From: Acestrorhynchus altus
Taxonomy: Eukaryota; Chordata; Actinopteri; Characiformes; Acestrorhynchidae
Length of the DNA stretch: 64,000 bases
Assembly: GCA_034509495.1 (NCBI GenBank)
Contig: CM067507.1
Coordinates: forward strand, 34,347,860-34,411,859
Direction of reading: 5' to 3'
The translations under genes were made by a program, and so were the position numbers. Below the pieces are notes generated by a model. It ran no database searches, was not told the DNA's origin, and worked only from the letters and a program-made list of their open reading frames with translations. Numbering within the stretch: position 1 is the first letter of the stretch; each line of letters opens with the position of its first letter. Below are positions 1-10,600 of the stretch, in pieces.

Positions 1-1277
1 GTAGGTTGACCGGGTTTTCTGGCCATGTTTCATGTATTTATATATTTACGTCACATGCACAGCCTCGGAAAGAGGGTCCGGCGGCTTTTGCTGAGTGACC
101 ACAATGCAGCCATTGTCACTGATATAAACAGAACAGCTATAGAAGAGCAGTGTCAGCATGGAGGTATCAGCAAACTCAGTCTTCATCTGCTCATTCTCAC
201 ACTGTGAAACCAAAGAAACACAGAATGACAACGGAAGAGAGACGGCAAGCCAGAGGAGAGCGTGACAGAGTCACACGGGAGCTCTGTGACCTAAGTTGGC
301 TTTAATCTTGGTACGATGTGTTTTAGGAATAGATGCTAAAACAGGTAGATCATTGCATCATGTCATTGCTCTTCGTTTTGTTTTGTAATGTTGCTACTTG
401 CATTCGAGTGCGGTACGGTACAGTTGTATTACCTGTACAGTCATTTTCCCTGCTTTTTGACTCAAACATCACGGGTTTTCATCACTATTTTAGACAACGT
501 TTGTAAACACCAGAGCTGTAGCTCTCCTCAACCACAGGGGTCACTGTACTGTACTTGAACTGGTCCCCTGAATCCCACTCAATGCACTGACCCTCACTCC
601 ACTGCTCATCTGCACTGACTGTACCATCCTGTACATTCTGTATCGTATCGTACTTATTGTACTTTGTATCTTGGTGTAATACTTAATACTGATTGTATTC
701 TGATTGTAACATAGAGACCTGACCTGAGTGAGGGTTTATATAGAGCTACTGGACTCAAACCGTCTGTGCTCTTACAAACCAGTCTTTTATCTTCTGCTGA
801 ATAAACACAACTGTTTATATCCACATCGCTGCTCCTCAAAGAAAGTCTTGAGGCTCAAGTCTTGAGGCAGTTTGTTGGACACAATCACTCCTACAATTTG
901 CTTAGTTAACTATTTCCTGAAGGAAATAAAACAGTCACTATTGTGGATACACCTGCTTTTTTCTGTACAATATATGTATCTGCTTTAAATGGAATGTCCC
1001 ATCCATTGGCTTCCCAAAATAACACCCCATAAATGATACAGGTGTGGACATTCCCGAGCCATCCCGAAGGTGTCTTTGCTTCACAATCAGTTTACATACT
1101 GACGTCTGTATCCATGTCAGTGAATATATTAGGCAAAATTCACACATTCACGCTGTTTTCATACCTGTAGTTCAGTTACTTTGGTCCAAATCAGTTAACA
1201 AATTTGTGAAAATGGAGTGAGAACTGTAGGAAAAGGCACTTTGTTTTGGTCTGGTGCACATTTCTGTACAGTTTCTG
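1..1277. other. unique-looking sequence, no gene found
   Basis: I see no open frame flanked by convincing splice sites and no recognisable protein. Small repetitions of GTAC/TACTGTAC occur around 410-430 and 545-560, too short to call a repeat. The frames at both ends of this stretch are about 60-70 codons and have no recognisable content. Confidence 0.5.
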
Positions 1278-1278
1278 T

Positions 1279-1330
<52 letters not shown>
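1278..1330. repeat. compound (CA)n(TA)n microsatellite
   Basis: A short AC run passes directly into about 18 TA units. The minus-strand frame reading repeated Tyr-Ile here is an artefact of the microsatellite. Confidence 0.97.
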
Positions 1331-1331
<1 letters not shown>

Positions 1332-1535
1332 AAGCGGAAGTACATGCAGGACTGAATATTTATTAACAGATCACAAACACTCACCATAACCATTAGACAA
1401 GACATGTTGGCAAGACTAGAACATGATAATGAAGGGGCAGGGTTACAAATCAGACACAGCTGGGAAATGGGCGGAGACAGGACATGTGACCAGAAGCACA
1501 AAGGGAGATAAACAAAACAAAGACGAGAGCAGAGA
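1331..1535. repeat. probable interspersed-repeat relic
   Basis: The run of motifs TATTTATTAACAGA, GGGGCAGGGTTACAAATCAG and GGCGGAGACAGGACA resembles a dispersed teleost repeat that I recognise only in general form. A similar opening (GGGAAGCAGGAGTACTAGCA, then a TTTAATTA run) sits at the far end of the window near 63850. No coding content is seen and the class is unknown. Confidence 0.4.
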
Positions 1536-1540
1536 GGGAC

Positions 1541-3860
1541 ATGAGAGATACGTGAGAATGGCTGATCAGTATAGCTTATAGCTCATGAAATTTAGAAAAT
1601 GTTCCTCAGTGTCCGTTAGTCCCTCAGACATCATTGAAATCTGACTCCACATTCTGAGTAGAGTTAATAGAGGTAAGATTATCTTGTCTCTGTAAGGACT
1701 GTCAGATCAGTTTGTTGTGTGTTTGGCTCTGTGCTTCAACCCTGATACATCTTAAATGTTACTCAACACATTCTGACATAAAAATACTGTTAATAAGTGT
1801 TGAACATTCAGTGTAAAATGTCCTTCTTTTTTTTAGAAATATTTTTTTTTGTGAGCACACAAAGCATTCGCCACTTTAACACAAAAGCTTCAACCCCTCA
1901 CACTCACCTCCATAACGTTTTTGAGTGCACTGGGTTTAATGGTTGTCACAGAGTCTTCACAAAGGGCACGCATTCCTGAGAATGACTCTTTGTGTGGTAG
2001 AATAGTGTCGGATGGATTATTGTAGGGCACAATTACATCAAACACGGAAGTACAAATTGCATTTTCATGCATTGATGCCTCTCAGTTTGACACTGAAATC
2101 AGAATTTCCTGCAGTATTCTGACATTAAACTGACCTCTTGCTTGTTGGCAACCTTTTGATCAGAGAAAAACAGCTTGTCTCTTCTCTGTCTTATTCATCA
2201 ACTAAGCCAGTGGAGCTGAAAAAGCTGTGCATTAGAAAGTGGTGCCTCGCATCCCCCTCTCTCCCCTCTCTCTCTCTCGCGGTTCATGATGACCGTCTCC
2301 TGAAGCTTTGCTTGACTGGAGAAGCTTAGCGTTCTTTGAGGTTATTAAGTTTTCTGTCAAAGAGTAATTACTGTGTCTTCTGTGTACGTGTCATGTTTCA
2401 CCGCTACTTTCCCACTAATCTCTCCACCGCCGAATCCTCGAGTGCCCGACCCACCAATCAGCAGCAGCCTCTTGGCCTCCCGTGTGCGCCACGCACAAGC
2501 CCATTAATACATCTGCTCTCTGCCACGGCAATCCCCACGTCTGATGGCGAATTTCATTAAAATTATGATTTGATGGATTTTGTGGATTAAAGAAGTTTTT
2601 GGTGAATAGCTGTTTGGCGAGTCAGCTTTATGGCAAACTTTGGCCTTTTCTTTCCAACGATTTCTCATATTGGTTCTTCGTAAAGCTGTGCTTTGAAGCG
2701 TAATCACACAAAAATGGTCAGGAAGGTTTTGGAATGTAAGGAGATACAAATGTGACGAGATGAACCTTCTAATCAATCTTCTAGTGTTGATCCACAGTTG
2801 TGTTTATAAACAGTGTTTAATCCGAACGTCATTCGGATCATCCCACTGCAGGTCACTTCCCACATTTCTAGAGTGAGAATACCAGTTTTACCTAAACCCT
2901 TGCAGCCCTAGCTGTACAAGTTGTGTGTCTTTTGTGTGTTTGCCTCTCTTTTTTTGTAACAGTCACATGGCATATGGTGATATCTTTATGGAAGGCCGTC
3001 GGCTTCTTAAATATGTAATGATTTGATGTGTCCATGCTACGAGAATTTTACTATCTTGATGAAAGTGGACAAGTTGTTATCAAAAATTGCCAAATGCCTG
3101 TTTTTTTGTTTACTTTTTTAATGTAGAGACTTAAAAATAAGATTTCTAAACAAAATGTTGCAGATTGGTGTCTATAAATTGAGAATTAAAAATATGATTT
3201 AGCTTAATTTTTTGGATGATTTTGCCTCTTGGCTCCATGCCAATCTCTAAAACTTCAAATTATTTGTTCAGAGCTAACTTGACCAACATCTCAGGGAATA
3301 AAAACTGCTTTATTATATTGGATTTTAATAACAGGAGCTTCTAAAAACAGTTATAATATTTTATAAATAATTTTATAAAAGTATAATTTTCCACAATTAA
3401 TTATTCGCAGATGCTTCACTGCACCACAATGAAACCAGAACGCTGCTACCACTTTATGGAACGTTGGTGGAGCTGCATGAAAACCTCTCTCCAGAATTAT
3501 GTAAGGCTGCGTAATCCTGTAATATTATTCTACCAGCTCAGCCCGCATGCTTCTCTCACTTCAGCTGCTTCAGTATCTCTCAGCCTGTCCACTAACAAAG
3601 ATCTACAGCTATGAATCAGGAGATGCTCAAAGCCTAAATGCAAATGATTTGTGTTTACATTGGTGAAGTAAAAGTTAATTACGCTCTGCAAACAACAACT
3701 TCAATGAGTAAACAAATCAGTTCCTGATCAAATTCTGTGGTTCCTTCTCAGAGGACCAAAAGATCCTCAACCACTCTGAGCTTCAAATCAGTAATCAAAG
3801 TAATCACACACAGTTATAGCCTGTTAGACACACTAAGAATACTGACATAAAAATGGACAC
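1541..3860. other. AT-rich unique sequence, no gene found
   Basis: No supported gene. Homopolymer T runs and AT-rich tracts dominate 2930-3400. The part at 2440-2620 is more balanced in composition and homeobox-site-like (CATTAATACAT, TTTCATTAAAATTATGATTT), and is noted separately as a possible conserved non-coding element. Confidence 0.45.
2440..2620. other. candidate conserved non-coding element
   Basis: This stretch lacks repeat signatures and holds several TAAT/ATTA homeodomain-type cores within a GC-richer block (CCATTAATACATCTGCTCTC and TGGCGAATTTCATTAAAA). That look is common among vertebrate developmental enhancers. No comparison was possible, so this is inference only. Confidence 0.2.
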
Positions 3861-3864
3861 CACA

Positions 3865-5002
3865 TTAACACCTTTTCTTTACAAAAACTTCATATATATG
3901 CAACCGTGAGGCATGAAGGTGATGAAACTAAACAGATAAAACGGAATAAATGCCTTTTAAAAATAATTAGTAAAATGCAATTAATAGAAATGCAAATGCC
4001 ACGAGAGGAAAAGGTTAAGACACCTCCACATTTATTACGACTTAAAATGCCTAGATTTACAATCAGGTGCAGCACATCATTACAGACGTCTTTGGAGGAG
4101 CCTGTCTTATTTAAACATCAGACATTAGTTTGGTTCTTTCTAGATTGTTGAAGTGAGTGGTATCACTGTGGTGACACCCAAAAAGCCCTCTGAAGCCTTG
4201 AGAATGAAGGTTTAAGATGAAGATGAGCCTGAGAAGGGCTCTGAAAAGAGCCCAGAACAATTAGAAATCAGCCGTTCCACTGCCCAGAAAATAATTTACA
4301 AGTGGAGAACAAATACCAGCACGGGCAGGTCAGCGTGTCCTACAACAGTGAGCCCAAAAGCAGACCGCAGGATGAGTGAAGAAGCGACTAACGATCCTAA
4401 AATGTCATCACGGGACCTACAGGCAGCTGTTGCCACAGTCAATGTCAATGTCAAAGTGCAGCATCTACTATCCGAAAGAAACCAAACAACATTGATTTTC
4501 ATGGGATGAAATCAAAGACAAAGAGCAAGTTTGGCAACAGAAGACAACTCAGCATTTGACCACAAGAACCTCATACCTTCTGTGAAGCATGGGGGTGGAA
4601 GTGTGATGGTTTAGGGCTATTTTGTTGCAGCAGGGTCTGGAGATCTCTCCATCATAGAAACCACAATGAAATCTTTATTGTAGCAGAGGGGGCTTGAGGA
4701 CAATGTAAGAACATCTGTACTGAAGATGAATGCTGAAACATCTCAGAGCTGAAAGAATTCTGCATGGAGGAGTGGGGACATCTTTCTTATAGACAACATG
4801 GAGGAAATACCAGCTATTAGAGCAGAGGATCCTAACTTTTACTCACAGATTGAATTTCGATGAATTGCCTTTTGCAAACGATGTTTGAAGTACGTGTTTA
4901 GTTACATCATAGAGTTAAAATGATGATCAAATGTCCAGATGTTCCAATATGTCAAAGTCAAGGGATGGGATGGGATGTCCTAACTTTTTCACACGACTGT
5001 AG
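3865..5002 (+). mobile_element. Tc1-like transposon relic (internally deleted transposase)
   Basis: The relic ends near 5002 in a Tc1-type terminus (CTAACTTTTTCACACGACTG), and a subterminal motif ATGATCAAATGTCCA precedes it. In between, broken frames read a Tc1 transposase. Around 4260-4440 the helix-turn-helix part gives ISRSTAQKIIYKWR and then a linker ending in SSRDLQAAVATV. Around 4570-4680 the DDE core gives PSVKHGGGSVMV, then a stop, then AAGSGDLSIIETTMKSLL. The first catalytic Asp block (DETK-like) is missing, and stops and frameshifts show it is dead. Related copies lie at 25258 and 44070. Tc1 elements normally span about 1.2-1.6 kb with a transposase of about 340 residues. Confidence 0.88.
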
Positions 5003-5810
5003 TCACCCCTTGTCACACTACAATACAGTCACTCCAATCAAATGCTTAATGATACATAAGTGTCACTGTGAGAGAATGTAATTTGGAGATAAATTCAACA
5101 TACAGTGCTGCTCCATAAAAATTCATACCGTACTGAACACTGGGGTCAGAGAGATCAGAGGTGAAGAGCATTTCATCTTTCCTTTTTTTCCTGATGGAAG
5201 CTCCAGTGCCCTGTTGGGCTGAATTGTACTTACTATGCAAAGCCTTGACCATCTGTGCCCTAGTAATGATAGCTGGACAGAAGCATGGAGACTTTGAAAT
5301 TCCCCCTTTTGACTCTGGCACAGGAGATTAGCACCTTCAATATGGCCATCCCCGAGAGGATCACAGGAGCTTTGAAATCTCAAATGAGGTGCGGGGAGGA
5401 ACTCACCCTGTAATCCTCTTATCTGGAATGCATCAGGAGGCCCCCTCCTGCATTCTTGATTGCACAATGACTTCATAAATGCTCTTGTCTGCTGTCTCGC
5501 GCCGTCTCCCTGTCAATCTGTGTGTCTCTGTGCTTTAGATCGTGTCAGGTAAGTGCGCTGTGGAGGTGAGGCCACCACTCGTGTATGTCTGTGCTGGCAC
5601 TTATCTCGAGCTCCTCTTCTGGATGTCAAGGTCAATCATGTGGAAGGCCAGGGTGTCACTAGGAGATTCATGTTGTGTCACCATTTACTCAATGTCTTTT
5701 CTCCTTCTCTTTGACTGAAACATGGTCTGCCTTTTCTGGCAGCTTTACTCCCAAGAGATTTTGAGATTTTGCTCTCGATATGTGTTAACGTTAAGCACTC
5801 TTAACCAATT
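5003..5810. other. unique-looking sequence with a micro-exon-like site
   Basis: No recognisable gene. Around 5500-5550 a pyrimidine-rich stretch ends in TGTGCTTTAG and is followed, 10 nt later, by CAG/GTAAGTGCG, a good donor sequence. This is discussed as a finding. The minus-strand frames here have no recognisable content. Confidence 0.4.
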
Positions 5811-6115
5811 TTGTAGCATATATTCCTAGTTTGACATATTTTTATTCCCCCAATTTTTTTTTTGTTTTTATTTAAAGTGGACAATCACATATACCAAAAA
5901 TAATTGTTTTCAGGGTATTCTAGGCTGCTCAGATTTGTCTTCATTTGAGATGCAAGAACAGAATTTAAATATTTATGAGTTTGTATGACCATTTCTATAT
6001 AAAAATACTTGTGCCTACAAATTTTAGGCTTTTATTTTGCTTTTAAAGACTACAAAACACTTTAGTCAGACATGTTACTGAAAGTGTAAAAACTGAACTA
6101 ATGATGAACTTTTTG
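5811..6115 (+). repeat. dispersed repeat family A, left part
   Basis: Aligns by eye with 48610-48895 in the same orientation: both share a TTTGACATA/CTGACATAC start, a TTTTATTC block, GGACA(A/G)TCACA and TTGTCTTCATTT. The copy is cut short where the solo LTR begins, and its right part seems to resume at 6776. No coding content. I name the family A only for this window; I do not know its database class. Confidence 0.65.
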
Positions 6116-6495
6116 TAATGTGTCATACACCCCTCCACCTCTCAGGACTCCATTTCCCAAGATCCCTCAGTCAGTCACCTAACTGATCATGTGACACTCA
6201 GATCACAATCACCAGAGTACTGATTGTTCACACCTGGACTGGGATGTATTTAGGCTTAGCAGTCCCTGCACTCTCTGTCTAGCTTTGCCTGGCCACCTTA
6301 TTCTCTTTCTGAGTGTTTCTCGTCCTCTCGTGTTTGACCCATTTTCCTGTTTTTTGACTCTGCCCTTGCCTCGTCCTGCATTCTGACCTTCTGGTTTTTG
6401 ATCCTTGCCTGTTTGAGATTTTGCTTACTACTTTACCATTAAATTGGTATTTTTATACCTGCGTCTGCTCCACTCTGTCCAGCCTTGACATAATG
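6116..6495. mobile_element. solo LTR of an LTR retrotransposon with 5-bp target duplication
   Basis: The 370-bp body at 6121-6490 begins TGTCA and ends TGACA, an inverted terminal pair with the TG...CA ends expected of LTRs. It is flanked on both sides by TAATG (6116-6120 and 6491-6495), a perfect 5-bp target-site duplication. Near its right end it has an ATTAAA-type polyadenylation signal (TTTACCATTAAATTGG), followed by TACCTGCGTCTGCTCCACTC, in the style of fish Gypsy-like LTRs. No internal gag-pol is present, so this is most simply a solo LTR left by recombination between two LTRs. Strand is not certain, though the position of the polyadenylation signal suggests +. Confidence 0.88.
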
Positions 6496-6589
6496 ATTAG
6501 TGAGGCAAAGATATTTATAATAATATAAATAAACAGCATAAATGGCCATTCATAATTTTGATGGTTGTCTATCTATCAGTATTTTAGAA

Positions 6590-6772
6590 ATGAGCAGATC
6601 AGATGGACAGTGAAGGTGGGGACGTGTTGAGGAGGAATAGTGGATATATTGGACAAAGAATGTTGGAGGTGGAGCTGCCGGGCAGAAGGAGAAGAGGAAG
6701 ACCTCAGAGAAGAGGCAGGGGATAGGGCAAGATGGAGGCAGATGATCCACTGTGGCAACCCCTAAAGAAGTG
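6590..6772 (+). mobile_element. RTE-type LINE 3' end, with internal deletion
   Basis: Reads MLEMELPGR-like residues and then the C-terminal RWRQMIHCGNP, a diverged form of the RWRQMIRCGDP ending seen in the better copy at 54395-54600. Relative to that copy about 53 bp are missing after CCTCAGAGAAG. It is 5'-truncated, as usual for LINE insertions. RTE elements encode an endonuclease and reverse transcriptase, and only the last residues of that protein survive here. Confidence 0.8.
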
Positions 6773-6775
6773 TAT

Positions 6776-6868
6776 ATAACAGAATTATCCCTTCTCACGA
6801 TTTTCATTCTAAGATTTGAGTAAAAAGTGATGTAATTATCCCTGGCCCCTCTCACTGGTCAGTCAGAG
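6776..6868 (+). repeat. dispersed repeat family A, right part
   Basis: CAGAATTATCCCTTCTCACG and CCCCTCTCACTGGTCAGTCA match the CAGTATTATCCCTGCTCAGG and CCCCCTCACACTGATCAGCC blocks of other family A copies (48915-49060, and 63700-63810 in reverse). It probably belongs with 5811-6115, the LTR and RTE fragments having inserted between them. Confidence 0.5.
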
Positions 6869-7370
6869 TCTAGGTGGATGGCTGGACGGTGATGAATGCA
6901 TCTGGTGCTGAAAGTGCTCCTCTGTCTGACCAGTAAGTCATGGAGGGGATGAGATCTGTTGTCCAGGATAGTGGTCAGTGTGTTGATAGTCCTCTTTTCC
7001 ACCACTGCCTTTCCATTTCCAGTGAGCCTGCAAGAACAAAGCCAGCCTTCTTGATCGGATTGTTGATCATCTTGACATCTTCTCCTTTGATGCAGCCTCC
7101 CCAGCAGACCGCTGTGAAGAAGACCGCAACCGCAACAACAAACCAAACTTATAGAAGATGGACAAAATTTTGCTCTTCAGAAAGTAGGGTGTGTTCGTCC
7201 CCTTCTTGTGCACAGCCTCAGTGTTGTCCCTCCAGTCCAATTTGTTATCCAGCAGAACACACAGATATTTACATGTGTCAACCAGCTCAACATTCTGACC
7301 CATGATGGTAACATCCTTCTGAATTCCACCAACATCTTCTTGGACTTGGTCACTTTGAGGAGCAGGTGGT
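6869..7370 (-). pseudogene. LINE reverse-transcriptase relic (L2/Rex1-like)
   Basis: On the minus strand, frames read VELVDTCKYLCVLLDNKLDW, then DNTEAVHKKGTN and YFLKSKI, followed by an AVCWGG-like block and LDNRSHPLHDLLVRQRSTFS. This order is the thumb and C-terminal part of the reverse transcriptase of L2/CR1/Rex1-type LINEs (the K.LGV..D..L.W motif, then the N..HPL block). Several frameshifts and stops separate the pieces, so it is non-functional. Only about 500 bp of the usual 3 kb or more of a LINE is present. Confidence 0.82.
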
Positions 7371-8340
7371 TAATTTATGGTTTATATTTTTAACTGGAGT
7401 AAAAGTGTAAATAAATAACAAAATAAAATAATCCACCCAGCATGCAGTTGTGTTTCAGGCAAATATGTAAATGAGTACAGGTGTGGTCTGATTCGACCCT
7501 GGGTCTTGGCACAAGAGGACGTAAAAGTGCTTACACCACTCTCAGGGGCTACTTTTGGGTAGTGTCCCTCCTGGTAAGAGCTTATTGACTGATAGACTTG
7601 TCTCTACAATGCACTCAAAGCCCAATTAACAGACTTTGGCAGAGGGTGACCCACTGGACTGAGGAAAGCCTGAATGTCTCTGCCGGATTGCACACTTCCT
7701 TGGTCTTCCCACTCGCCACATTTATCACCAATCCAGCATTGATAGGAGCAGCTGAACAGCAACTTCAGCAACCTTCAAATGTGCAGGACCTACAGGCCCA
7801 GCTGTATCATCTGTAAAGGCACAGAACCTGTACAACTCCATGATCGACCGTATTTCATCTTGTGTCCAGGCTAGAGCCCCAACAGGGTACTAGAGCCTCC
7901 TTTCAATTAGAGTCTTTTTAATATTCATTTAATTTTTTTTTTTATTTTATGTTTTGAATTATAGATGTGCACAACCACAACCCCTGAGTGTGAGATATAA
8001 AATGTTCACCTTTGTCAGTGCTGTCCAATCCGATTTGGAAACCTGCTTCTCAGACCACTGAAAACCTCACCTTCAGCTTGTTGCATCCTTCACATCAATA
8101 CCCATTAAACATACTGAACTGGTAGACTGGTATAAGTAACAGTGGGAGATTAAACATCATAGTTTTTCCAAGCTGTTAAATTCAATAACGCTCCCGACAG
8201 AGCAGCCTCAGGCGAACTCTGACTGTTTTTAACAGGGTAGACATGTGTCTACAGTAATCTGGATTATATAAAGGTAGAGGCTAAAGAATACATTTGTTGA
8301 GCAGAAAGGTTTAGAGAGGCACTCACATGTGCCGCCACAG
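7371..8340. other. no gene found
   Basis: The frame at 7598-7816 has no recognisable content. Sequence is moderately AT-rich with a T run near 7930. It may include older unrecognised repeats. Confidence 0.4.
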
Positions 8341-8344
8341 GATG

Positions 8345-8450
8345 AATGAGCTTGAGAGTGGTGGGTGGTGGTGATGGGTGGTGGTGGTGGGGGTGGTGGT
8401 GATGGGTGGTGGTGGTGGGGGTGGTGGCGATGGGAGTGGGGGGGGTTCAC
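8345..8450 (+). repeat. G-rich GGTGGTGGTGAT minisatellite
   Basis: About 100 bp of GGT/GAT trinucleotide variation with a larger, roughly 39-bp imperfect repeat (GGTGATGGGTGGTGGTGGTG, then GGGGGTGGTGG) and a terminal GGGGGG. The G-strand has many runs of three or more G and could form G-quadruplexes. The His/Pro-rich minus-strand frame is an artefact. Confidence 0.9.
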
Positions 8451-8529
8451 TGCAGTTAAATAGTTTTCAAGAAGTAGGGAGTAACAGGTAGCTGTACTTA
8501 ATAAAGCAAACCTACTATTTTCCACCTCT

Positions 8530-9960
8530 GGCCCACATGCAAGAGGACCTGAAAGTCCATCTGCTGGAGAAATTTGATGTCAACCCAAAGAAACAACCTA
8601 CCTGCTATGCCATCTGGAGAACTGCTTATGGCAACATCAACACATCCAAGGTCCTTACTGGAAATAGTTGGGTCAGGGAGAATATCTTGGAACTGGAGCT
8701 GCAAGTGCTGGAGTTGTGATCTGAGACAAGCCAGAAGATTGATAAGCAGCTCTATATTAAACATGCAAGGAGGAGACATCACATTCTAAAGTGATAACAC
8801 CACCTGAGCTACAAAAATGCCAACAACAAGGAGGCATTCAGGAATAGTCAGCTTTGGCTGGAGTCAAAGGCTTGGGCGGCTACCAAAAGGCATCATTATA
8901 TACTCAAGATGTCTTGGTGGTCTATTGAGCTTCCATAGTTTCCACAATGGCCTGACAACAGATGACAGATAATGCTGTAGTTGCTGTAGCAATCGCTGGT
9001 ACTTACCTAGCATGTAATCTTCTATGTGGACTCTAGTTCTGAAGAAATGTCTTGAGGGAAAAACAGGCTTTTCTTAAGGATTATGGCAAGGTGTAGATGT
9101 TGGGACCAGACGTTGCATGAGGACAAGCCCAGAAGGAACTGCAGCCATTGCAATTGCCAGTGTCACATGTGAAGGTACATACTGTAATTTGAGAGAGTAG
9201 ATCGGAATTAGAGGGTACCACAAGGGCAACATGAGGCCTGGAACGAGACGCACCTGACCACAGTACTGGGAGGTACAACATCTGTCATTCATAATGACAT
9301 CCTCTATATCCAGGTACAAGACAATAGCTGAAGGTTGATGGTACCATCTGGATATCATCCTCTAGTGCTTCATCTTACTCAATCCCAGTCCACAAACTGG
9401 GAACTGGAGACTTCACAATGCCTACTTCTAATGATCTTCTAATGAAACAAGCACCATTGGCAGGAGAAGCCAGAAAGTAATTATTAGGAGACAAATGATG
9501 GTAATGATCAACACAAAGGAGGACAATCTGCAGACAGAAGTGTCTGGAGAACTATATTCTGCAGTTCAAATTGATATCCAACTTCCAAAGAGTGTTCAGA
9601 GAAAGAGTGGATCTGCTGGCTTGTACCTCTGCTCAGTAGGAAGGGAATGATTGATGAAGAGGGGGTTGACTTGCAGCAGTGCTGCTGAGGAAATGTAATG
9701 CCAAACCAGAACAACCTACCTGGAAATACCATCTGGAGAATCACCACATGAAAGTTCTACCAGGAGACTTAAATTCCACACCTTCCTTAACCAATCACTT
9801 GCCCCCACCTGTCTTTAAAGCCCTTTGCTTCTTTACAGATGCCCTTTGCACCTTTTTGGTGCCATTAGTCATTCAGGGGGCTGGCTTTGCCCCTGCCTTC
9901 CATACCTGGCAGGATCTGAGAGGGCCCAGATGTTTCAAGATCTGTCCCAACTATGGGGCC
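8530..9960. repeat. unclassified old repeat, internally duplicated
   Basis: Two blocks about 1.1 kb apart share CAACCTACCTG and CCATCTGGAGAA in the same order and spacing (8600-8628 and 9711-9740). Their minus-strand translations also resemble each other (GRLFLWVDIKFLQQ and GRLFWFGITFPQQ). I do not recognise an element or a protein. It could be two remnants of one dispersed family, or a tandem duplication. Confidence 0.35.
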
Positions 9961-10185
9961 AATGCCAAAGACTGTATTATATTAATATGACCAATAATTC
10001 ACAGTTCATGAGTTGTTCATGTGAATGGTGAAGTGTTTATTACCTTCTAATCAATTATTTAGCTGTTTTCACTTATGTTAATTATGCACCGTCATTATTG
10101 AATAATTATTATTTAATATAGACTATTTTTTTTTTCATTTGTGGGATTTTTGCACATGTATAAGTTGTCCTGCTCTTACACTCAC
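9961..10185. other. AT-rich spacer, nothing seen
   Basis: Low-complexity AT-rich sequence with a T run near 10125. No gene or recognisable repeat. Confidence 0.5.
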
Positions 10186-10187
10186 AG

Positions 10188-10600
10188 ATTAGTTAACTGT
10201 AAGTTAGGGAACCAGTCTCGTGACTGGAAGGTTGCAGGTTCGAATCTCTGAACTGAACAAGGCACTTAAGGCCGTGGATAGGGCTGCCCACCACTCCAGG
10301 CATGTGTGCTTACTGCCCCCTAGTGTGTGAATTCACTAGGTGTGTGTATCACTGTGTGTGGATGGGTTAGATGCGGGGGACGTATTCCCCTGTGTGCAGG
10401 TCTATATGCAGGTGTGGTGAGGTAGCATCACCTTTGAGCCATCACATCATGTGGGCAATTGGGGTTCCAATTCCCATTCGGCAACTGTGTTGTGCTACAC
10501 CAATAAGAGTCACTGGGCGAGACTAACCATGTATATCACTCTGGATAAGAGCGTCAGCTAACTGCCATAAATGTGTCGGCATGGAGCACCTTTACCTTTA
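10188..10600 (+). mobile_element. tRNA-derived SINE
   Basis: A Pol III B-box (GGTTCGAATC, 10237-10246) follows a tRNA-like arm (CAGTCTCGTGACTGGAAGGT). Next come an AACAAGGCACTTAA segment and the ACTGCCCCCTAGTG / TCACTGTGTGTGGATGGGTT body. The 3' part has CACTCTGGATAAGAGCGTCA followed by GCTAACTGCCATAAATG, the conserved tail shared by many fish V-type SINEs and their LINE partners. The element is diverged and I see no intact A-box. Confidence 0.82.

Noticed and set aside
10188..10260. Genuine tRNA gene at the B-box
   Set aside because: No complete cloverleaf or A-box; the downstream body and tail show it is the head of a SINE.
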